Source: Dreissena polymorpha (taxonomy: Eukaryota; Mollusca; Bivalvia; Myida; Dreissenidae). Taken from it: a DNA stretch of 64,000 nt. The position numbers were made by a program, and so were the translations under genes. Positions 1-13,024 of the stretch are shown piece after piece. Each line of letters begins with the position of its first letter. Position 1 is the first letter of the stretch. The DNA is taken from NCBI RefSeq assembly GCF_020536995.1, contig NC_068365.1, positions 32,217,148-32,281,147 on the forward strand, written 5' to 3'. The notes beneath the pieces were generated by a model. It saw only the letters and a program-made list of their open reading frames with translations. It ran no database searches and had not been told where the DNA came from.

Positions 1-166
1 ATTCTTACGCGACAAACTTCGTGATATTGGACTTAATCCTAATGTTTACGTTTTGCATTCATTTCGGTCAGGGGGAGCAACTGCTGCTGCAAATAGCGGT
101 GTGGCTGATAGATTGTTAAATCAAAGCGCTGAAGGCACTGAAGATGTTCGCTATTGCATAATTTAA
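1..166 (+). mobile_element. Tyrosine-recombinase fossil, C-terminal end only
   Basis: Reading from base 2, the translation has the C-terminal signature of tyrosine recombinases: a helix-like DKLRDIGLNPNV followed by LHSFRSGGATAAANSGV, which holds the H-x-x-R catalytic box of the family. Such recombinases occur in Crypton-like DNA elements and in DIRS/Ngaro-type retroelements of molluscs, and this short end cannot tell which. The element is cut by the window edge, its last part no longer matches the family, and it looks like a broken fossil. The family call is from the motif; the element class is open. Confidence 0.6.
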
Positions 167-1153
167 CACGCAATTCATTTTTCAAAATCAATCGCAAGTT
201 TGAAATGAACACACGCCATTCAACTTCATAAAATGTGTGTCATAGCGCACGGGTCGAGTTTTGTGTGCACTTTTTATAATCCTTATTATTTCATAGAAAT
301 AACTTAAACAAAATAAAAACAACATGCTTTTTGGACGTTCTGAAAGCATAAAAAGTATGATGAAAATGGTAATGAGAACTTAATATAAAGAAAATGTGCA
401 GTCACCATCATATTAAAGGAATATTGTTTCTAATATCAAATAACTATCTCACCAAGAATATAACTTCATAATGAAAGTTCCATGTACAAAACTTTTGATT
501 TTTGAAACCATATACAAATTCAAAATATACAATAATCTTCGTATCGTGTATATGGAGGAATAAAAGTAAATAAACATTGCTGTTTATGCTTTACTTGTAA
601 CCCGAGCAGTCCACACGGTGTCAACAACGCCGACATAAACATAGGTATAGAGCACTAATGCGCTTTTTGGCATAGCTGTTTTACTCAGTTTTCATCTTTT
701 ACATAACGCCAACAGACAAGCATGAATATTTTCGAATATTTAATAAGCTGATTCGAGATACAACCTCCGAATTTTTGCTACATCACTGCGTATGTGCTCA
801 ATTCAAAAGATGTAGCACTGTTCAGTGTAAGGAATTCCGGACTACTCTCTGTATGCTCAAACGACACAAATTGTGGCCCTGTTACAATTACGCGTTACAA
901 TCCATCTCGCAGAATTTCTTTTTCGCCTCCAAGATGAAAAAACAATAATTAGCAAAATAGTATAGTATCACGATAAGAGAAAATCGTTTAATTATCATAC
1001 CACAATGTTTGCCGTACTTGGTCAGCACGTCTGGAAATCATTCCTTAATGTGTGGATAGGCTGCCATTATTAACAAGTTGGCTATTTTGAAATCAATTTT
1101 GTATCAAAACGCATTGTTCTTAAATGTGGCATTTTTAATTCGCACTGAGATTT
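167..1153. other. AT-rich non-coding stretch
   Basis: No convincing coding region, RNA gene or repeat seen; only short random open frames. Confidence 0.5.
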
Positions 1154-1379
1154 GTAATGACCCTCGTCATGCGAAAATGGGTCTTATTCCATATGCGCCC
1201 ATCATATAAATAGCCCACTCAGCTATCTCTCCTTCTGGTAAGGAGAAACATAACATATTGAGTGATTTTATAGCGAACAGCATCGCCTATGGCCTGACTG
1301 CGCAAAAGCACATGTTGGGTTTAACAAACGCTTGCCGAAACGCATAAGACCCATTTTCGCATGACGGCGTTATTGACGT
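1154..1379. mobile_element. Short foldback MITE
   Basis: A left arm (1154-1187) and a right arm (1343-1378) are inverted repeats. They are identical over more than 20 bases around the core TCATGCGAAAATGGGTC and diverge toward the outer ends. The roughly 150 bases between the arms hold no coding sequence. The size (about 225 bp) and structure fit a non-autonomous DNA element. The superfamily cannot be told because the target duplication is unclear. Confidence 0.6.
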
Positions 1380-2769
1380 GTGATTTTAATGTGTCGAAAG
1401 AAAACTGCGTTTAAATCAAATATCAACATACCATATATTTCGATAGTGAAGAAAGATAGTCATAACAAGGCATATGAGGACACATATGAAGTGCTCTCCC
1501 GTAGTATTTGTTTTTATCTACTCACGCTAATGTGTGGTTTGACAATGCTAACACACATTTCATGCGGTGAATATGCAACTTACAAGTGATAAACACAACA
1601 CAATAATTTAACTTTTGTTTAATTATATTTATTTATTTAGAAAAGTAAATTGCAAACTTTATTTCAAAGTCAGCGTCTACGCCGACTACATTTTTAAAAG
1701 ATATTTATTGTTATAAATATATTTAATATAATATATTTAGTTGATTTCAGTTTTAGCGATTATAAAGCATTTTCAAGGTTGCCTATAGTATGCCTGTAGT
1801 AATTGATGAACTCATATCATACTGTCTATGTATTGAGAAATGTGAATATAAACAAGCTAACCTTCTACTATTGCGTTGCTAGCACCCGTAAATACAAAAG
1901 ATCGCCGCTATCTGTTGAGAACCAAAGAACGTTTTCCAGAAATACCCGCTGTAGTCGCATGAACGAGGTTACGAAACAGGTCATTCGTATTATTATTATA
2001 AATTGTTTGTTATATTCGGGTTTAGCGATTATGAAACACTTTTTTGTTTTTGTCTATCATATCGCTGAAGTTATTAACGTTTTATAAATTGAGAATATAA
2101 ATAAGCGTTAACTTTTTCCCGAATCTATTAATAGCCTCACTTTACGACCTGTACTACGTAATTGAGGTGTATGTGAGAGCGTAACCTATTGCGTTGTTAT
2201 CGCCCGTGGACTTTCCATTGTTTATCGACAGGCGCATCTTTCAATAGCCTCATATTATGAATGGACTGAGCAAAAATATAAATCATAAAGACGCTGCAGA
2301 AAGTGGACTTTTTTATTCATTCATAAACAGTCACCTCCGCGACACGTACAATACGATCATTGTTTATTGATTCTTTTCTATAAAAGCACCATTCGAAACT
2401 ATTGCATTTAACACGATATTAATATCATGTTTCCGTTTGGCAATGAATATAATTGGAGAACTTAAACCTCTTGCATAAATTATACAACTCGTTCTCGCAC
2501 GGATACGCGTAGTAAGCGGGTATTGGGCTCCTAGTAGCTAAGCCGACTCGACCTGAATTTTTGACTAACCACCTTAGACGGTCGCTAAGCGACCATCTAA
2601 AAGCATGGGCGGTGGAAAACTGATAATGCGAAGGATCGATACGTGAGAGATTCGGAAGAAACACAAAAAAATTGTTTCTTCTCATTTGGGTTTGTGAATA
2701 TATATAGTACTTGATGTTGGAAATTGAAAATGTTACATCATATTTTGCCCCGTTCTTTTTCTGTCGATT
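1380..2769. other. Non-coding stretch
   Basis: AT-rich. A 120-codon open frame on the minus strand (2425-2787) shows no recognisable domain and runs into a repeat at its start, so it is not called as a gene. Confidence 0.4.
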
Positions 2770-2880
2770 AAATACCCTGCTTGTCATGACACCTAAACAA
2801 GTGTGTTTGTTTTTATTATAAATGGTTATATGATAAATAATTTATGTTTGTCATAAAATGTAATGGAATATAAAACATAA
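2770..2880. repeat. 110-bp direct repeat, copy 1
   Basis: Nearly identical to 3703-3812 in the same orientation, starting AAATACCCTGCTTGTCATGA and ending TAAAACATAA, with only a few mismatches. The two copies flank about 820 bp that include a TG microsatellite. Confidence 0.8.
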
Positions 2881-3373
2881 ATATATTTATTGTCGGTGTG
2901 TGATTGAATAAAGTGGTTATACAGGTTTTGAAGGTGGTGCATGTTCAATGGTGCGAAAATCAAGATTTCCTCGTGCACAGACTTGTAAGTTTGGTCATTC
3001 GACTTGCAAGCAGGGTAGAGCGTTGATGTAGTTTAAATCGTTTTATTTTTTTCATGCTCTTTTACTAAAACTCATATGTGATCTGTTTTAATTTGTTTAT
3101 ATTATATTCGCTCAAATCGACTATAATGTTTCTTTGTAATAACTAACAGAATGATATTGTCAGTATATTATGGATAACCTAACTTTCGCTTGAATTTTCG
3201 TTTCCGTTTAAGGTAAAGTAAATTAAGTTATCGATAATAGCTAAATAGTGTGGTTATTGAATACTTTATAAGTTTATATTTTTACAAAAATTACACCAAC
3301 TTTCGCTTTCGACTTTGGTATGTGATATTATAAATACATGTATAACAACAGCTGAAATGATATCATTAAGAAT

Positions 3374-3500
3374 TGTGTGTGTGTGTGTGTGTGTGTGCGT
3401 GCGTGCGTGCCTGCGTGCGTGCGTGCGTGTGTGCGTGTGTGTGTGTGGGGGGGGGGGGTGTGGGGGGTGTGTGTGTGTGTGTGTGGGTGTGTGGGTGTGT
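3374..3500. repeat. (TG)n compound microsatellite
   Basis: Runs of TG, then TGCG, a G homopolymer tract and further TG/TGGG. The open frames across it on both strands (Cys/Val or Thr/His runs) are artefacts of the repeat. Confidence 0.95.
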
Positions 3501-3702
3501 TTGTATTTATTCATGATTATATATTTTGTAAATTATGCCACTCTTCCTATGTTGGACATGCTTTGTATTTTTTGTATAGTTATGATGTTTGAGTCTTCGA
3601 TATCGGAGGAAATAAAAAAATATATATAATGACACTTATTTGCCATTCATACTTTATGGCATTTTTTTGGAACCAGTGTTTGTGCGTGTGTTTCAAGAAA
3701 TA

Positions 3703-3812
3703 AAATACCCTGCTTGTCATGACACCTAAACAAATGTGTTTGTTTTTATTATAAATGGTTAGATGATAAATAATTTATGTTTGTCATAAAATGTAATGGA
3801 ATATAAAACATA
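3703..3812. repeat. 110-bp direct repeat, copy 2
   Basis: Second copy of the sequence at 2770-2880, same orientation, differing at a few positions. Confidence 0.8.
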
Positions 3813-4239
3813 ATACCATTTAAAGTTGTCTTAGATAATATTTAAAGAAATTTTGAATTCAAGATTGTGCAGTACATAATACCCATACATATATTTGTAT
3901 ACATTTAACTAATTATCTTCAAGTCTCTGCATTCTTTTGTTCAAGTTTTAAGGAAACAGTTATACGTGCTTATGTAAATGTAATTATGTACACCCGATGT
4001 TTCGGAAGCTGACTTTGTCCCAATATATATTTTTATATAATTAAAGCGTATTTGGAGATATATAACGAAACGCGGGATACCACAAACTATTTATCTTGAT
4101 AGTACAATAATTGATCGTATTGATTTTTGCAAGCATTATAGTAAACACAGTATAATCAATCAATATGGTTATGTTTGCAAGCATGAACATAACTAGAGTT
4201 TAAACTATTTTATCTCAATTAAAACTTTAGTGGGGCACA

Positions 4240-4640
4240 ACAAATTTTAAAGGGCATCAGATTTGATGAAGTTTTAGAAAAAATGGTTGAGTTAAATTTT
4301 CAAAACAAAATAGCCAGTTTACAAAGTGTAATACAATTTTGGAAAAGAAGATATCTTACACCATTAGGAAAGATAATCATAATTAAAACATTGTTGCTTC
4401 CCCTTTATACACACTTATTCATTTATCTTCCTAGCCCAGGATCCAATATTTTGAAAAATATACACAATTGTTTTAGTAGCTTAATATGGGATGGACCTAT
4501 AAAAATTAAGCATAGTAAACTTGTACAATCTTATGAAGATGGAGGGCGCAATATGATTGATGTTTGTAAAAAGTATGTAGCTTACATGAATAAAGAAATT
4601 CGTCATGTAAATGATGTAATAATGAATTGTTGAATTCCTG
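4240..4640 (+). mobile_element. LINE fragment, ORF2 region after the reverse transcriptase core
   Basis: The open frame 4283-4633 reads like the segment just after the polymerase core of L1/Tx1-type LINEs: W-K-R-R-YLTPLGKIIIIKTLLLP, then a LP-x-P stretch, FSSLIWDG and a GG-x-N-M-x-D motif. In intact elements this lies downstream of the YADD box. The fragment is open but isolated: no polymerase core precedes it and no complete 3' end follows. The next LINE piece at 4715-5375 is on the opposite strand. Confidence 0.7.
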
Positions 4641-4714
4641 AGTCCTTTACCATAGGTTACTTAACAGAGATTTAAATCTAGAGTTATAACTGAATGGGCA
4701 GATTTGTAGCTAGC

Positions 4715-5375
4715 TTAAATTTCAGATTGTCTTATATGTTGCACAAGATTGATAGTGAAACGTAAAAAATCTTGTCTGGCTTGCTGAAGAGTGTTTGGTT
4801 TTCTGCATGTATATTGGTTAACATCACCATGGATTAACGTATCTTTCAAGCTTCTATCATTTCTATCAGTAGATAAAATTTCTCTTGACGTTTTATTGTT
4901 ATCTAGATTTTTATAATTTGAATAATCTAGTTTAGTATCTTGTACAAGATTAAAATCCCCACATATAATATAGGTGTCATTGCCGAATATGTCAATTTTA
5001 GAAAAAAGCTCTGCATAAAAATCTGGTTTTTCATTATTGGCTCCGTATACAGTATATAGAATAAATCTATTTGTCTCAAATGTTAAATCCAAAAGTAATT
5101 AATTTTTAGTTTGATCTGTTATGGTGCATTAATGGTTACTGCTGAATTCTGTTTAAACAAAATGCAATACCCTCTAGAGTTAGAAGTACCAGGACTGAAA
5201 TAACAATCACCATCCCACTGAATAGATACCAGTTTTTCTGTTGATGGGGTAAAGTGAAAATCTTGTGAACAATATGCATTTGCTTTTTGTTTTTTCAAAT
5301 AGTTTAAAACATCATTACGTTTTTAAAGTCATTCAGGCCACGGCAGTTGTAAGATAAAATCTTAAAGTCAACCAT
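4715..5375 (-). mobile_element. LINE fragment, ORF2 endonuclease domain (broken)
   Basis: On the minus strand an ATG at 5375 starts MVDFKILSYNCRGLNDF, the usual N-terminus of the apurinic-type endonuclease of L1/Tx1 LINE ORF2. After two frame breaks the reading resumes through 5092-4715 with FILYTVYGAN and YIICGDFNLV, the latter being the conserved GDFN box. The domain is therefore recognisable but decayed. It may come from the same family as the piece at 4240-4640, which has the opposite orientation. Confidence 0.7.
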
Positions 5376-6704
5376 TGTTTTACATTATGAAGTTTTAATT
5401 ATTATTTAGGTACATTAAACTAAAGAACCCAATTACCAATAAACTTAATATATTACAGCTTGTTTTGATCCTAATGTTTTAAATATTTACATGAAATGCA
5501 AAAAGTTTGTTCATTACACAGGTGTCCACAACGGTAATTGAGTGAAACATTTACAACAAGTGAAATAGCATAGCATTCTGTTTTTGTACCAAATACTCAG
5601 TTTTAAAATGTGTATGTCAAACACAAACACACACACACATGCACGCACACAATTAGCTTTTGAGCATTGCAATAATATGATCAAAAAGAGTCAATGTTAC
5701 TTAAAAGTATTGAAGCTATAAGTAGGTCTTGAATCGCATGTTGTTTTTATATAAAATCTCATGAGAACCGCAAAATATTCTCAAAAATATCCTTTATTAA
5801 TTAAAAGCATTTATCAAAGAAGTAGGCAGGAGTTGCATTACATGATGACTTTACACATTTATCAAATTAAACAATTTAAATGATCCATTACACAAATGCC
5901 AAATTGTCTTAGAATTGCAAAATAAATGATTGTTTTTCCATTAAGTGAAACAATAAGCTATAAACATGGATACTTATTACTTTTTCATTTTTTTGTGAAA
6001 ACAGCATATACTATCTAGTATTTGTGTAGTGGTTATATTTTATTTATTTACAGGTTAAATGTTTAGCCATGCTATATTTAATTAAGCACATAATTACGTA
6101 ATCATTTATACATGTGAGATCAATATACAAATGTACATGTGTGCAGTAGCTGCATCAGATTAATGAATTAGTTATAGAGGAAAAAAAATATAACTAAAAA
6201 TAACGTGTCTGCATATATTGAGCTATTGGAGTGTGTCAGGACATTGGAAAAGCCTTTTACACAAATAGATTTGAACTGCAATGAACTAGCCATAAAATTT
6301 ATAGCTGTATATATAGTTAATTATTTTCATAATACAAAAAAGACTTGATTAGATTTCAACATTCGTTACCAGCTAAATACAATGGCATTTGGCAATATTT
6401 TAAGGATAAGCCCTAAAGTTGATCCTAATACACAAATAATGCGATGATACTGCAATCAAGACGTCATGTTATTTAAAGCTGTTCAATCATTTTCATTGAG
6501 AGAATTTAACAATACAGAAAAACACTTTGTTTGGTTTTAACAATAGTTTTCAGCTAAAGAAAATGTAATTTGACAATATTGTTAAGAATAAGCCCTAAAT
6601 GAATGAATGACAGTTTATCTAAACATATATAACAAGTGCGCTTATAATTATTTTCTTACTCGCAAACGTCCTGGTATGTCCATACTGTCTAAATACATTA
6701 TTGT
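5376..6704. other. AT-rich stretch without genes
   Basis: Contains a short (CA)n tract near 5621-5650 and no convincing coding sequence. Confidence 0.4.
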
Positions 6705-7345
6705 TTATTTCGGACGGTTTTCCCGGTGTTCGCTTATGACACTGTTGATATTGTCATGGATGTCAAACTGTATGCGCTCTTGATTCTTGGTGAGGTCAAA
6801 AACGGAATGGTTGAAAAAACAAGTGGTCTCTATGGCTGGATATAGGGAGAGTCTATTCATCAATGCACTGTTGAGAGCCGTAACATCGTCAACTAGTCTG
6901 TGCCCTGCTGCCTTCATTTCCTTCCTTTTGCGCATAAATATTGTGTTGTCATTGTTAGACTTTAACTTCAGAAGCTCTGGTCTGATTTGTTCTTTCTGAT
7001 TTGGTATTCTATAAATCGCAACTTTTTGGTCGTTTAGCAGTTTGACTCCTTACTTTAAGTAGACCTATTACTTTTAAAGTTAGGGTTGGAATAGATTCCT
7101 GGTGATCTTGTATGTCCATTATTTTTACATTATTTTTTACGAGAATACTGCTTGTTGTAATTTGAGCGCGTTATAGCATCATTGCATCTGTGTGCATTTT
7201 CATTATCTTGTGTTGTAAAATTTGCAATTCTTTGACTATTTTTGTTTTGTTTTCAACGTTTTTTAGACAGGATTTTTATTTTGCTTGTTAGCATACATTG
7301 TTCTTCAATTTGTGATATTTTTGTAATTGTCATGTCAGTTTGCAA
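6705..7345 (-). pseudogene. Decayed coding-like region of unknown family
   Basis: On the minus strand a stop-free run from 7049 to the stop at 6705 encodes 114 residues with protein-like composition, including VAIYRIPNQKEQIRPELLK, NTIFMRKRKEMKAAGHRLVD and CFFNHSVFDLTKN. Upstream, in other frames, similar text continues to about 7345: QIEEQCMLTSKIKILSKK, a coiled-coil-like KIVKELQILQHKIMK, and KIMDIQDHQESIPTLTLKV. The best explanation is one gene broken by several frame changes and at least one stop. I do not recognise the family. A transposon-borne ORF and a dead host gene are both possible. Confidence 0.4.
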
Positions 7346-9364
7346 AACTGTGAACAAATCCCTTTATAGCATTTATAAATTTATTAAAAAACAATTGTTT
7401 CATCTGTTTTGTTTATAACACAAGTTTGTTAATCTCTGTCATATAAGTCATTCTTAAATATAACACCATCATATAATCCAAAAGAAGTTATTGTCTGTGC
7501 ACCTTCAATCTCATTGAAGTTATTAATTTATACTGCCAACACATTACTTACCCATTTTTGTAATGAACTAATTTTTCGACGCAATGTATTCCTTTATAGA
7601 GAAATTAGATTATAATAGCTGAATGCAATAACCAACAAATAATTATTATTTAAGCCATATTAATGTCTGTTTTTGTCGTTCAATTTTGATTACACTGGTC
7701 AGTTCGCTCGCAAAATGGTGCAGCCGAATAATCACATTAATATCATTATCACACACGCTTGACCCATGTAGTTTTTTTTTTGGTCAAGTACAACATAACT
7801 GATGTTTATGGTGTTGCCATGGCATTGTGTTGGCTATTCAACAATAAAAGCATATTAATCATTATATTATCAATTGTTTAATTACAAATTATATAATTAT
7901 TGACTTAATAAGAAATTTGGAGCATTCAACTCGTCGAATTCCTTGAGCTTGCTTAATTTACTATTTTAAATTTAGTATAAAGTGTTTAAAATAGCAAGGC
8001 TTTCACAGTCGTACAATGGACAGGTCAGGTTATGAGGAGTTTACTTACACAAATTTGGGCAATATTAACTCATGACAATTTGCATAATACATCCTAAATC
8101 AAAACATTATTACATTATGCATTAAATATGTTTAAACGCGAATAAACATTATTTAAATCTGTTTCACACTGGTCAACGAGATTGAATCATTCATGATTCA
8201 TGGCGTTTTGTTTTCGCATCATACGTCAAATATGCATATGCAACATTCAATGCATTCTCTATACAAATGATAATCAATGTTAAATATATAACGGTTTGTA
8301 TATTACTTTTCGTCAGTAAAATTATTTTATGGTCATAGGTAATCACTTGTTTTAATGATGTTTTTTTCGGTACATATCTGACACGCAGGATCTTAACACA
8401 TAGCAGGTAGATGATAAATGTGTATTTGACCCGCTAAATACATAATATGTTTATCCGAAATTGTACAATATTTAAATAATACATACATTAACTAATTGTG
8501 ATTCATGTGGCTTAATTTATGCGGTTAGAACTTTCTGTTGTGGACAAATTACTTTTATGTTTTTACAATACTTTACATATTAAGTGATTGAAATAACAGT
8601 GAGGAGTTTTTGCATTGAATGACTACTGCAAAGAAAATACATTAAAGTAACAAAAATAATTTCAACCGTTCATGGTATCATATTTATGGTTAAGAACGGC
8701 ACGGCCAGTATCTGGTCATAAACAGGAAATAGTTTTCTGTTCAACAAAGGGGAAATTCAAACCCCGATTAAAAAATTATGATTGTTGTGAACAATTAATT
8801 TATAAGAAAAACGTTTGTAAAGAAAATTGATTTAATTTGTTAAACAATGTCTGTGTTTGTCTATACATTAAAAGTTTTAAGGTAATTCTTATATGTGTTG
8901 TACATTTGATCGATCTTTTTGTTGTGTTTGTGTGTTTTCATCCTTATTTGATTAAGTACATTATCTTTTCATTTTCATTGAAACATATTCCATATGGATA
9001 TGTTTCATGTACAATGTTTAATAATGTGGTTATATAGATACCGTTACTTCTTGAAATAAATAATATTTTGTATGCAAATTCTCGACAGAACGAATAAGAA
9101 AGGGCATAATGAGCTTATTTAAAACATGACTACACATTGGATTTATCGGGTACTTGAATATTGTTAAAACTTGTAAATTCAGAATAGTTTGTTCTATATA
9201 AAGATGCCCTAAGTGAAACTGAAGATGCAATCTTATTACAGCATGTGATCATTTATTTATGACAACGAAGTAATTATCCAATTGTGAAACACAAACTGAA
9301 AGAACTAGAAAATATCAAACAATTACACGGTAATTGCATACATATGAATACATGTATGGCCGTT
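7346..9364. other. AT-rich stretch without genes
   Basis: No supported coding region, RNA gene or structured repeat seen. Confidence 0.4.
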
Positions 9365-9440
9365 GCATAAGATCGGTCAGAGCATTGGGGATGAAAACCG
9401 GTTTTATGATGCTCAAAACGTCACACTTAGCCCAGAGGTA
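9365..9440. repeat. Dispersed repeat, fragment (AAAACCGGTTTTA family)
   Basis: Shares the order CGGTCA, ATTGGGG, AAAACCGGTTTTA, TCACACTT and GCC with 34,941-35,025 in the same orientation. The start of the longer copy also matches 55,660-55,715. It looks like a dispersed interspersed repeat of this genome with no coding capacity. Confidence 0.55.
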
Positions 9441-11225
9441 TCTTATAAAACGGACAGTGGACAATGAAGACAACAAATTATACACACAATGACTGATTTT
9501 ATTTGCGACCGTTTCGCACTTGAAATGTCAATGCGGCAACACATGGGTGCCTTTTCGGTAAAATATGTTAAAACCTCACGCATAATCAAATATTATTCAC
9601 AAAACATTTATGTTTTTATAACGATATACATAATTTACATCATAGTATGGCAAATTGAATTCAATAGCAATACAATGGAGGACATCTGCATTTAATGACA
9701 ATTAAGTAATTAATGACTAGACGTCAACAAGGCAAAACGAATTATTACTTTTAGTTGCACTCAATCAAGTATAAACTACATCTTGTCTTCGATCAATAAT
9801 CTTTTGGGGCATAATCATCGTCATGCAGTATTTATCAGAAGAATATGTAATAATGGGGTATACTCTTACATCGTATATAATACACATATAATACACTTGT
9901 CCATTAACCACTGGTAAGTTCTAAGTCATTATTTACATTAAGGTGATAAGAAAGAAGGAATACCATTTAACTATTTTGTTTGTTGAGCAAATCATATATA
10001 TTTATTTAGTCTTATGTTCATGTCAATTTCTACCTCCAAGCTATTCAACTACTTATAGTGTAATATTCAACAGTTAAGAAATAGTGAGTAGACTTATAAC
10101 TTACTAGTTCTTACAAAATGACAAAATCAGATAAGAACAATTCGTATATATTTGCCCATCAATCTCAAAACAAATCTCAATGATTTTCCGTTTTAAAGAA
10201 TTCCAACCTTCTCTGGAAATCAACAATGTTATCGTTATAATTCTTTTTTTCCCATGAATAAGCTTTTCAATCAAAGTATATGAATCTAAAGTCATGTTTT
10301 GTATGTCGTCGAGAATATTTAGCCTAAAATACTTAAAATACAGATATGCGTTTTCATAACGTAAAAAAAGAAACGTATATTGAATAAATTAAAGAATCGA
10401 TGATGCTGATATATACTGTGACAAAAAATTGTGAATTCCTACACTCCATCTTACTAATGTTATCATGTTAAATTAGTGTATACACTGTATGTATAATATC
10501 AGATGCTATCCATTTTTTAATTGTATTTAACATATATAATGAAAGTGTTATATTTTTGCAGCAACACAATAGGGGATAATATCCAAACATATCGCTGTAG
10601 AATCGGATTAATCTGCATTAAAAATAGTCTCAGAAGCTCTTGAGGCTGGACACGATGCAAACCTGAGGAGGCAAATGGACGCTATGTTAAACCACTACTT
10701 ATGGTCATGCTTGTAGTATTGATGACGTTTCAAAATGGAATGTTTGACTTGACGAGTGATCTTACAAAAACTTTCTCGAAGTAAGTCATGCATACTTCAT
10801 TCCAATATACTGTTAGTAGATATATACATTAAAAATGGTAAAATTATCCATAATACATACTTAAAGTATCTAGTTTGCGTGTTCCCTTGATTGTATTAAT
10901 GTAAGTTAAAATATTGATATATTTATGTTAAGCCCGTTCGTACAGGTTAAGATGCATTCTATGTTAACGTTCATGCGAACGTACTGTAACTATGATTTTA
11001 ACTTCGCAACTGTATTGCTCTGGATTACATCAATGCACATAGTTTTCTATATCAGAAACTGAAATCTTGCTTTAAAGGGATGGTCAACAAGATTGCTATT
11101 TATCACGAAAAAAAGAAATGTTCTAAAATGCCGTCATTAAATGCTTTATGTTGATAAATTTAAACATTCGATCTAAAAATCTCCAGTAAAAAATCAAGAA
11201 TAAAATTTAAAAAAGAAAACAACAA
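9441..11225. other. AT-rich stretch without genes
   Basis: Only short open frames (up to about 68 codons) with no recognisable protein features. Confidence 0.4.
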
Positions 11226-11227
11226 AA

Positions 11228-11325
11228 TGTAAACCCTAAACGGGACTCAAGCCACTGACCCCTGAAGTCTTGGAGTAAAAAGTCTCCCATATAGACCACT
11301 CGACCATTAATGCTCATACAATGAG
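11228..11325 (-). mobile_element. tRNA-derived SINE head or tRNA pseudogene
   Basis: Read on the minus strand: ATGGTCGAGTGGTCTATATG (box-A-like) and, after an anticodon-like segment, GGCTTGAGTCCCG (box-B-like). The A box is of the Leu/Ser tRNA type. Acceptor-stem pairing is poor, so this is not a working tRNA gene. Confidence 0.5.
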
Positions 11326-11339
11326 AGTTGTTTTTTATA

Positions 11340-13024
11340 TTTCATATACGCAATCCTCTTAGTTTCACAAAATATAATGACAACACCAGAACTCTCCAAC
11401 TTACCTGTTAGACATACTCAGTAAAATTTAATTACCGAATATACTGAAAAAATGGTTTAAACTTTTGATAGACAATTTATTATTTTGCATAATTTTCTTT
11501 GACTGAACTTATTGAAGTACTTATGCACCTACCTAAATATAACTAGTAATGAAACATCAACTTCAAGGGAACAATGGTGTTATCTTTTCAGTGATAAATC
11601 TGTACAGGATGAAAATGAGATCCGACAGATTATGAACTCACATTCAACCAAGAAAAGCTAGGAACGTGCAGCCACTGAGTGTTCTTGTTTACAGTCATGT
11701 GTTCAAGGCCGCAACAACATAAAATATCATAGCTGGCTCTGGACTCAACCTCATTCATCTTTGAATGATCTTTGTAAGTGATCATGAGGATGGTCTCATG
11801 AACATTTATGTAATGAATCACTCAGACGGTTAGCCCAAGGTCACAAATACTAAGCGGGTTTTGAAGACACTTATTCCAACCCGGCGGAGTTCGTCAAAAA
11901 CCGACACTGAAAATCATGTATTTGTTTTGTATATCACGTACAATACGTTTAATATTATCACTATTCATTTATAAACCTATTTTCCTTTAAACGTGTATGA
12001 TTTAATGATTTAATGTGCCTCGTTACTTAATTTTGGATTGTCTAATGTCCCTGTCACATTTTCAAATATTTTATATATAAAATCACGAATTTCAAACTAG
12101 GTTATCAAATGTTACTGCACTGAGCAGGTTCACATGATATGAAATCTATAAATGTAAGCTGTCAAAGAGTTTATTTTAAGCTTTTCCTCATTTGTTTTAT
12201 CTATTTTTTTGAACATTTGAAATCATCTATATGCCCACATGTAAAAGTCTCAAATTAAGTATGGCGTTTATGGCAAACGAGGATACTCTTGATTGTAAAG
12301 CAAGAACTTTTCATTTTCACTAGTGACCCCCAATTGTGTCTTTTTTCCATTTAAAAATACATTGTAGATAAGTTCTATGTTCAAAGATTCAAAAGTAATT
12401 TCCAATTGAATTTTTTGACAATTTATTTGAAACGAAAGACTTTTGACTAGAGATTGTATTTTTTCTCATTTTCCGAGGGATGGTGACAAAATTTGTTTGT
12501 GTATATTTTCTTTATTCCTTTTCCCACACACGTTATAAACATATTTGTATAAATTATGCATTTTTTATTAATACACTCTTTAAAAGTGTTGCTTGTTCAA
12601 TAGTTTGATTAATGAGAGTGAAACTTGTAAATACATGGTTCGGAAACAATGAAAAATGAGATTGACAACTTAAAATGTCAAATTATTGTGCGGGGAATTG
12701 TATTTAAACTTTAATTATCAATGCAGCATACCACAACACTAAGAAATATGCGAAGAAAAAGAGTAAATCAAAATGTCGTATCAGAGGGGTAATACCTTAA
12801 AAAGGAATATATTAATTAGCCCACTACCACTGGTGGCAAATCATTTTCATCGAAGCTCTCTAAGGTGGGTGAAATATACAGCATACAAATCGATTTAAAA
12901 TGGATCATTTTATCCTTTCACATGCCAGTGTCAGTATACTGCCACTGCGTGCGATAGATACAGCACATTTAAGCTTCCGATCATATAAAATGTTACTTCA
13001 TATTTAATGTCAGTTCTATTTGTG
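11340..13024. other. AT-rich stretch without genes
   Basis: No supported feature seen. Confidence 0.4.

Noticed and set aside
3266-3629. Open frames on both strands rich in Cys/Val or Thr/His
   Set aside because: They are translations of the TG microsatellite.
2770-3812. A small element with long terminal repeats
   Set aside because: The repeats are only 110 bp, no terminal dinucleotides or coding text are seen between them, and the inside is mostly microsatellite and AT-rich DNA.
4240-5375. A single twin-primed LINE insertion
   Set aside because: The order and orientation of the two pieces are the reverse of what twin priming gives.
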